Made by a program: the position numbers and the translations under genes. From Heterohyrax brucei (taxonomy: Eukaryota > Chordata > Mammalia > Hyracoidea > Procaviidae), in NCBI GenBank assembly GCA_028571685.1, contig CM053142.1:70953296-71017295 (forward strand): a stretch of DNA of 64,000 nt, read 5' to 3'. Below, piece after piece: positions 51,601 to 60,600 of this stretch (position 1 is its first letter; the number at the start of each line of letters is the position of its first letter). The notes beneath the pieces were generated by a model. The model was given only the letters and a program-made list of their open reading frames with translations, was not told the DNA's origin and did not search any database.

Positions 51601-54600
51601 GATTTCCGCACAGTGTCAGTGTAAGACTGAGAAGAGCCTATCTCTTTCTCATAGCCAAAACGTTCACTCAAATCTGAATTTATTTTCATAGGAAGACAAA
51701 ACACAATACCAACAGTAAGCTATTTCATATCTTAAAAGTCAAATCTCACTTCTTAACAAATTGTTTCAGGACAACACTTACTAATAGCCATCATTTTTTG
51801 AATTATTGCTAGGTTTAAGTCAATATTAGCCATGCTTTTTATATACATTAGCTCATTTAATCCTCACAATAATCTTTAACCAAACCTTAAGATTGTACTT
51901 CTGACAAATAATCTATGAATACCATACCTGACTTGCTTAAATAAAAAGAATTTTTTTTTTGTCTATTTTATGTTTCTTAAAAAGCTGAACCCCGAAAACC
52001 TACTGCCGTCAAGTTGGGTCCAACTCTAGGAGAGTGTTAATTACTCATCCCTGTAGTTATCTATCATTGATATTTTGATATACTGTACTTAAAAATACAT
52101 TATGCAAGTAATATTGGAGTGCATCACCCTATAAAACCACACCGCCAGTCCCAGTTTGTCACACCTCTACTGGTTTGTACTCTTCAATATAACCATAAAA
52201 AACATAAGGCAATGTTTTGCAATCTCCTTTAATTTTGAAAACGGTGGTATATTTATGATTCAGCAGCATGAGGTTTCCCCCTTAATGCAGTGTTTTTCAG
52301 CTATGTTAACATTGATACAAATACAGCTATTTCATTATTTTAAATTTGTTAAGTTTCTACATGTATATGCAATTTTACTTATCTATATGTGTCTTGGAGC
52401 CTGAGTAGTGCAGTGATTAAGAGGTTGGGTGCTAACCAAAAGGCCACTTATTGGAAATCCACTTATTCGAAATCCTATGGCATGGTTCCTACTTTGTCCT
52501 ATAGGATTGCTATGAGTCAGATTCAGCTCGACGGCAACAGATTTTTTTTTTTTTTTTTTTTTTGGTTTATAGCTCTGTTGATGGACAAATTTTACGTTTA
52601 TTTTTTGTTCTAGCTCATTTTCTTATTTTTTAATTTTTTGTAGTGTGGCATTTTGATTTCCTTCTCATTTTCTTTTCTGTGTCATTTTAATTTTTTATCA
52701 GTGGTTATCATTGGGGTTCCTTGGAAACTCTATGAGGCAGTTCTACTCTGTAGGGTCTCTATGAGTCAGCATCAACTTGACAGCAGAGGGTTTTTTTGGT
52801 TTGGGGTACCATTGGGGCTAAAATTAACATGTTAAACTTGTAACAATCTAGTTTGGATTAATACCAACTGCAGAAGTATACAAAAACTCATTTCAACATA
52901 GCTTCATCCCTCCCTGTTTAGATTGTTATTGTCACAAATTAGTTCTGTATGCATTGTGTGTATATTAACATAGGTACTGTTATTATTTTATACACTTGTC
53001 TTTTAAACAGTACAGGAATACAAGAAGAGTTATAAATGAAAACCACAATAACACTGACTTTTACACCTGCCTGCGTGGTTATCTTTACCAGTGTCCTGCA
53101 TTTTTTCATATGGTTTCAAGTTGCTGTCTACTGTTCTCTTATTTGAACCTGACTCCTTTAAACTTTCTTGAATGGAAAGTCGCTAGTGACAAATTCTCTC
53201 AGCTTTCATCTATCTTAATTGTGCCTTCATTTTTGTAGAGAGTAGATTCATGTCTTTCGTAAAGCTGGCAAGTTTTTGGCCATGATTTCTTCAAATAGTC
53301 TTTCTGTGTCATTCTCTCTCTTCTCCGTCTCCTTCTGGGATTCTGATTATGTACTCATGATAGTAGTATCACATAGGTCATCTTTTTTTTTTTTTTTGCT
53401 TTGTGCTTCTCTGACTGGAAAATTATAGTTAATTTGTGTTTAAGTTTGCTCTTTTTTCTACCTGTTCAAATCTCATGTTGAAACCCGCCAGTTATTTTCA
53501 TTTCAGTTATAGTACTTTTCACCTTCAGATTTCTATTTTTTTTCTGCTCATAATTTTTACCTATTTATTGATACATTTTTCTCTTGATTTCCTTTAGTTC
53601 TTTGTTTCTGGTTTCTCTTAGTAATTGCCTAATAAATACAATGCTTATGCCTGCTCAGAGACAGTTTCTGTTAATTTCTTTCTTCATTTGTGAATGGGTC
53701 ATACTTTCCTGTTTCTTTGCATGTTTAATAATTTATTCTGTTGAAGACTGGACATTTTGAGTATTGTAATGTGTTAATCCTATAAATCAAATTCTTCCTT
53801 CTTAGGATTTGTTGTTGTTGATTGCTATGGATTGCAGTTGTTCATTTGTTTAGTGGCTTTTGTAAATTGTCTTTAAAGACAGTATTGTCTTTTATAAGGC
53901 TATCAGAAGTCTCTTCTTTCAGCTTGAAGTTACAAAGACTTCCTTAAAAAACACATTTAAGTTGACTCTTTTTTTTTGATTCAGGTAGTGTAGTGGGTTA
54001 CATGCTACCACTGCTAACCACAAGGTCAGAAGTTCAAATCCACCAGGCGCTCTCTGAATACTCTGGAGGTCAGTTCTACCCTGACCTCTTGGGTTGCCAT
54101 GAGTTGGATCCGACTTGACGGCACTTGTCTGGCATGCACTTGTTTGTTGTAAATGTTTAACTATCTTCTAGAGTTCTGATAAAGTTGATTCTGAAAATTT
54201 TGGGTAGTTTTTTAGGTGTTCCTGTGAAAGAACATGTTTAGCAGTTTCCTGGTTTGGCATGCCATTGCAATTCAAATAATTTAATTTAGCTGGTTATTCT
54301 TTCTCCACTGATTCCTATGTCCCCTATACTATTACTAAGTTATCATACATGCAATAGGCTGTTTCTGGAACTTGTGTTTCATTTAAATTATCAATTTGTA
54401 AAATCCTGTCTCATTATTACACTCCTTCAGTTATCGTAGTTTTGTAATACACCTCAAAAGTCTTTAGTGGCGTCTCTAAAATTTTTTATTCTCTTTCAAA
54501 ATAATCTTAACTATTTTTGACTAGAAACCCTGGTGGTATGGTGATTAAATGCTATGGCTGCTAACCAAAACATCAGCAGTTTGAATCTACCAGGTGCTCC

Positions 54601-57600
54601 TTTGAAACTCTATGAAGCAATTCTACCCGGTCCTGTAAGGTTGCTATGAATCAGAACTGACTCGAAGGCAATTGTTTTATTATTGAACTTATAATTTCAT
54701 ATGTATTTTACCATAGGATTCTAAGTTCCACATTTTTATTAGCATGTCATTGGCTATCTAGAAAAATCTGAGAATGTTGCATCTTTATCGTGTTAAATGT
54801 CTCCATCTGGTATAAAGTACAACACCAACCTAATCATTGTTGTCAAGTCCTATATGACAAAGCAGAACTGCCCTCTAGTGTTTACAAGGCTGTAAATCTT
54901 TATGGAAACAGACTGCATCTAGTCTCCCATGGAGCGACTGGTGGGTTCAAACTGTCGGCCTTTTGGTTAGCATCCAAGAGCTTAACCACTGTGCCATAGT
55001 CAGGACTCCTTGTATAAGGTATAGATCACCATTTATTCTTCATTTATGTACTTCATTCAGGTCTTCTACTTATTTTTGGATAAAGTTCTTGCTTCATTTT
55101 GGCTAGGCTCATTTTATGCATTGCTTTTTTTACTAGTGTATGTAGCATATGTCTAATTACCATTTTAGTCACTTTATTATTGGTTTAAAGGATAATTACT
55201 GACTTTTTGTTTACCTTGTAATTAACAGCCTTGATGAATTATCTTGTTGATACTACTAATAGCTTGTTGGGTCTCTCATTTTTTAAAAAAATATAAAATC
55301 ATGCTCTAACAAAGTCATGAATTTATACATTTCTTTCCAATAAATCATATCTTTTATTGCTATTTCTTGGTTCGTTAGATTTCCTTTGAACTCCATCACA
55401 ACTGTGAACACCACTTTGAATTGCAAGCAGTTTTTATTGTTGTCCCTTTAATAGGGAAGCTATAAAAGTAATAAAGTCATGCATGCTGGATATTTGCTAT
55501 ACATTTTTGATTGAAAATTATTATGAAGTTAAGGAAATTTCTGTTATTATGTTTCTAAAAAACTTGTTGAAGATCTTCATATTTAATTTTTTCACCATTG
55601 GTTATTCTTTAATTCTAAATTTACTTATTTTTAATAACACCTACAATGTACCAATTTATATATTGAAATAAAACAGGAACTTTAACAGCCTTTTAAGTAC
55701 ATACCTCTTCCATTTATCTTTGATAATGGCTTGGGCTAAAATCTTGTATTCAAACTGCCATTTTAATCTATACACAGATTGTGATTTATGCTGAATTCTT
55801 TCTTAATTTTAGTATATAATTATACATAGTGTGTGTATTAATGTACATAAAAACAAACCAACAAACAAAACCTACTACTGTTGAATCAATTCTACTCATG
55901 GAGACCCTATAGGACAGAGTAGAACTGCTCTATAGAAGTTTCCAAAGAGCACCTGATGAATCTGAACTGCAAACCTTGTGGTTAGCAGCTGTAGCATTTA
56001 ACCACTATGCCATAAGGGTTTCTATTAATATACATATAAGATATAAATACTAAAATATTTTCCATCTTCTTTCCTGAAGTATCCTACCCTTACGTTGTCT
56101 AGCACTCTAATGCATTTTGTATGTATCATAAATGTGGATATAAACTTCACAGATAGATAATTTCACTTAGTGTTTATTTATTTTAAACACATACGAAAGA
56201 CACTGTAATCTGGATGTTACTATTTCTTACATTGTCCACTTAAAATTTGTTCTTAAAGTTTACCAGTGTTGTCTTTTAGTGCTGCAAAATATTCCATAGT
56301 AGCTATGTACTACATATAATTTTAACAATCCAAGGGATGGTCATGATGGTTATCTCTATTAACAGCAACGAGACAGCTGCTGTATATGGACAGTGTATTC
56401 ATGCTATAACATGCCTATCTTCTTATCAGTAAATTGGAAGTAATGGTTTTTAATCTATAGGTTGTGAAGAATAAGTGGTTTAATACATGTAAAACATTTA
56501 GAACATCACTTGGTACATTAACAACCATTCAATAAGTATTAATTACCAGAGTATTCATCAGCATCTGAAGGGATACTGTTGACATATTGGCTGCATTTCC
56601 ACTTCAGTGTAAAACCCAGGAATAGAAAGATTTATCTGCCTTATTCTCTTTCTATTTCTACCATTTGACGTGACAGGCAATTAAAAACAAGCAAACCAAA
56701 AGAAGTGTCTGTATTTCTCTACATCCCCAGCTCACATCATAAAGGCTAAGAGATTACAACTTGCTATCTGCTCTTCACGTTATACTAAGACTCACCTAGG
56801 TAATCTCCATCATGATAATCAGGACGCCTCAAAGTCTCACACAGTACTGGCTTCCGGTAATGAGAGTTGGTAAAAATCTTTAACCCCATTGCCTTTCAAA
56901 ATAAAAATCAGTTTTAGATCACACAGCGCTACAGATTAGCAGTTTAGACAAACTTTTTGTTCTCTAATGTATTTTTCATTCCTCGTCTTGTTTATTTCGG
57001 TCTCTTACATGTCACAAACCTAGAGATACTTCCCTGCCATTTTTTAAGTTCTGTTTTAAGTTTCCTTTGTTTTTTCTGATTTAATGACAATTTTGTTTTT
57101 CCTAATTAACAGCTGTTGATATGATTCTTTGAATGTGAAAGGAAAATAAAACTTCATATTGTTGTTGCTGCTGCTAGGTGCTGTCGAGTCAGTTCTGACT
57201 CATAGCGACCCTATGCGCAATACAACAAAAGACTTCCTGGTCTTTCACTATGTCCACAATCATTTTAATGCTTAAGCCCGTTGTTGCGGTCACTGTGTCA
57301 ATCCATCTTGTCAAGGAACTTCCTCTTTTTCACTGACCCTCCACTTTGCCAAGCATGATGTCCTTCTCCAGGGACTGATCCTTCTTGACAACATGTCCAA
57401 AGTATGTAATGTGCAGTCTTGCCATCTTCACTCCCAAGAAGCTCTCTGGTTGTACTTCTTCCAGAAATTATGTGTTTGTTCTTTTGGCAGTCCATGTTAC
57501 ATTCAATATTCTTCTCCAGTACCACAATTCAAAGGCATCAATTCTTCTTCTGTCTTTCCTGTTCGTTGTCCAGCTTTTGCATGCATATGATGTGATTAAA

Positions 57601-60600
57601 AATACCATGGATTGGGTCAGGTGCACTTTAGTCTTCAAGGCGACATCTTTACTTTTGAGTACTGCAAAGAGGTCCTCTGCAGCAGCTTTTCTCCTTTTGC
57701 TTTCTTGACTGCTGCTTCCATGGGCATTAATTGTAGACCCAAGTAAAATGAAATCTTTGGCAACCTCAATCCTTTCTCCATTTATGATGATGTTGCTTAC
57801 TGGTCTGAGGATTTTTGTTTTCTTGAGGTTGAGATGCAATCCGTACTGAAGGCTATGGTCTTTGATCTTCATTGGTGTTTCAAATCTTCTTCATTTCCAG
57901 CAAGTAAAGCGGTGTTATCTGCATAATGCAGGCTGTTAATGAGTTGCTCTCAGATCCTGATGCCTCATTCTTCTTTGTATAATCCAGCTTCTTGGATTAC
58001 TTGTTCAGCATACAGATTGAAAAGGTATAGTAAAAGGATACAACCTTGACACACACCTTTTCTGACTTTAAACTGTGTGGTGTCACCGTGTTCTGTTCAC
58101 ACAACTACCTCTTGTTGCACAGTGGCTTAAGCATGAAAATGATTGTGGGCATGGTGCAGGACTGGGAAGTATTTTGTTCTGTTGTGCATAGGGTTGTTAT
58201 GAGTCAGAACCAACTCGATGGCACCTAACCACAACAACATCCCTGAATGGATGCTTGATTCAGCAGTACACGTACTAAAACTGGAACAATACAGCGAAGA
58301 TTAACACGGCTTCTGTGCAAGGATGACATACAAATTCATGGAACTTTCTGTTCTTTGAAGACCTGGTGGTACAGTGGTTAAGAGCTAAGCTTGCTTCTTG
58401 GAAAGTCTATAGGGCAGTTCTACGCTGTTCTATAGGGTCACTATGAGTCAGACTCCATTGGACTGCAACAGGTTTGGGTCCCTGTGTGGTGTAAACGGTT
58501 AATGAGCTTGACTACTAACCACAATGTTGGAAGTCTGAGCTCACCCAGAGGATTTTAGAAGAAAGTCCTGAGATCTACTCAGCCACTGAAAACCCCACGG
58601 AGCACAGTTCCACTCTGACACACACAGGGTTGCCATGAGTTGGAGTGGAAATGACAGCAACTTTTTTTCTTTTTAAAAATGTGTTCACCGACTTGAATTT
58701 GACATTTTTGCTGCTGCTGTTGGGCTAGGGAAAATATTCCACTTAAAAATACTTTGAGATCGATCTATCTATATTTTAATACAGTAGAATTTCAATTAAG
58801 AGGTGAGTGAATCAGGACAAAGAGTTTGGAAAGTTTTATTGGATACTGGTACATAATACATACTGCATGATTTCAGGAAATCTGATCATTTCCACAGTTA
58901 TTAGTTTTGCATTACAAATTAACTCCCTGAGAATTTTTAGACAAAACACACATATAAGACTCTATATTTGTTATTTTCATCCTAGTTATTTGTATTTTGT
59001 CACATATACTCACTTTAAAACATAGTTAATTTTACCTTCACAAGATCATAGGTGTCTTTCCCAAAGTCAGCCCATTCAGGTGCATAATAAATTCCATTAT
59101 GAAGGATTTGTTCGTGTTCGAGACATGGATCTTTAGGGCTGTCATCTAAGTTAAGATCTTTGAAGTAATAGCCATATAGTTGCCCATAATATAGCTGATT
59201 ATATACCTAAGTGGTAGAAGAGAATAATTTATATACGTTTTATGGGAGATAATTCACCCTTCTTCCCACAAGTTACATATATGTATATATGGAAAGTTTA
59301 CAGAAAATTATCATCATATGTATGCTAAATAGTTACTAATAAAGTATAGGACCACGGAGCTCTCAGCACTTTGAATTGTTATTTAATCAGTTCAACAATT
59401 ACTGGCTTACTAACTTTAAAACCAGTAAAGATTGCTGCAGCTCAGCTGGTTTTAGTAACCTCCCGATAAAGGGACTACAAAACATTCTGTTGAACAATGC
59501 CTCTGTTTAATTTATTAAATCTCCTTGAGCCGAAGATTACTCATTAGTCAAAATGAGAATACTATGTTGATTCTATAGGGTTAATAGAACAAAATTCAAT
59601 AACACATGTCAGAATGAGTGCCTGTAAAATTGTAGTTATTCAGTGTTATTTATTTTAAAAAGTACTGCTCACTTTTGTCATAATTAGTGAAGTTAGAGTA
59701 AATAGAAACCACTTTATATGACATCTAACCTAACCTTTTGTTGTTGTTCCATGTGGACTCTGGCCAGTCTCTTTGTTCCTTAGTTTATATAAGGTTTTCC
59801 CTTGCTATCTAAGGTGAACACATAAACCTATACAGTTCTTGGTACCTAAAGCTAGCTTTAATTACTCACACTTTGTGCTGATAGCTGATTATAATTCTTC
59901 AGTAACAGTACACTTTCATCTACAGCCCAAAGGGCACAAAGCGAGTGTGAGGCAGCTGAGATGTCAAGGCTGATACTGGATCCTGGCAAACTTTTTTCTT
60001 TAGAGAAATTTAAGTTGACCTGAAAATGAAAACAGACAAAATGGCAGAGTGATGATAAGCTTTATAAGAAGAGTTATTTCTTACACCACATTAATTTTCT
60101 GTAAACATACACACAAATTGTGAGACTCTTCTTAGTGATTTGTTTTTCTGATGGCGTGCATAACCTAGAGAAATATATAGGGACAGTATCCTAAATGGAT
60201 GCCGTAATTCTGGTACTGTTTAATCATCCAACCAACTTTCCCTTACTAGCTTTCTTTTATTTCGCATTCTTTAACTTTTAGGATAAAGGGGAGTTTAACT
60301 AAACCCAGCATGCCTCTAACTTCTTAGTTTTCCAACAAGTTGACTAAGTCTAAGAATTTCTTGTTCCTTGCCTCATTTTTAAAGCATTTCTCCATTTCAA
60401 ACTCGGTGCTGTCAGCGACCATTTCTCCTCCAGGATGTAAGGTATAAACAAGCATAACTGCAGAGGGAGCCAGCTCGATGCCAACTTCTATGGGGATGGA
60501 AAACACACCCTTCATATCTGTAAAAAGAAAAGGTCAAACTGAAAAGGTGCGTTGGTAAAACCGTTGGCCCTGTTAGCTGGCAGAAGCCTTCTCCTTAAGG

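Noticed and set aside
57468-57872. 134-codon minus-strand open frame as a host gene
   Set aside because: Its sequence is the RTE/BovB reverse-transcriptase C-terminal part, so it is a transposon fragment in an intron.
57165-58245. Twin-primed inversion of a single RTE insertion
   Set aside because: The antisense part has its own 3' tail at 57,175, so it is complete at that end; the opposite tail is better explained as a second insertion.
60324-60371. E2 continuing to a later donor in place of the GC donor
   Set aside because: The extension reaches a stop after 15 codons, and its chance 'DLVNL' wording does not continue into E3.
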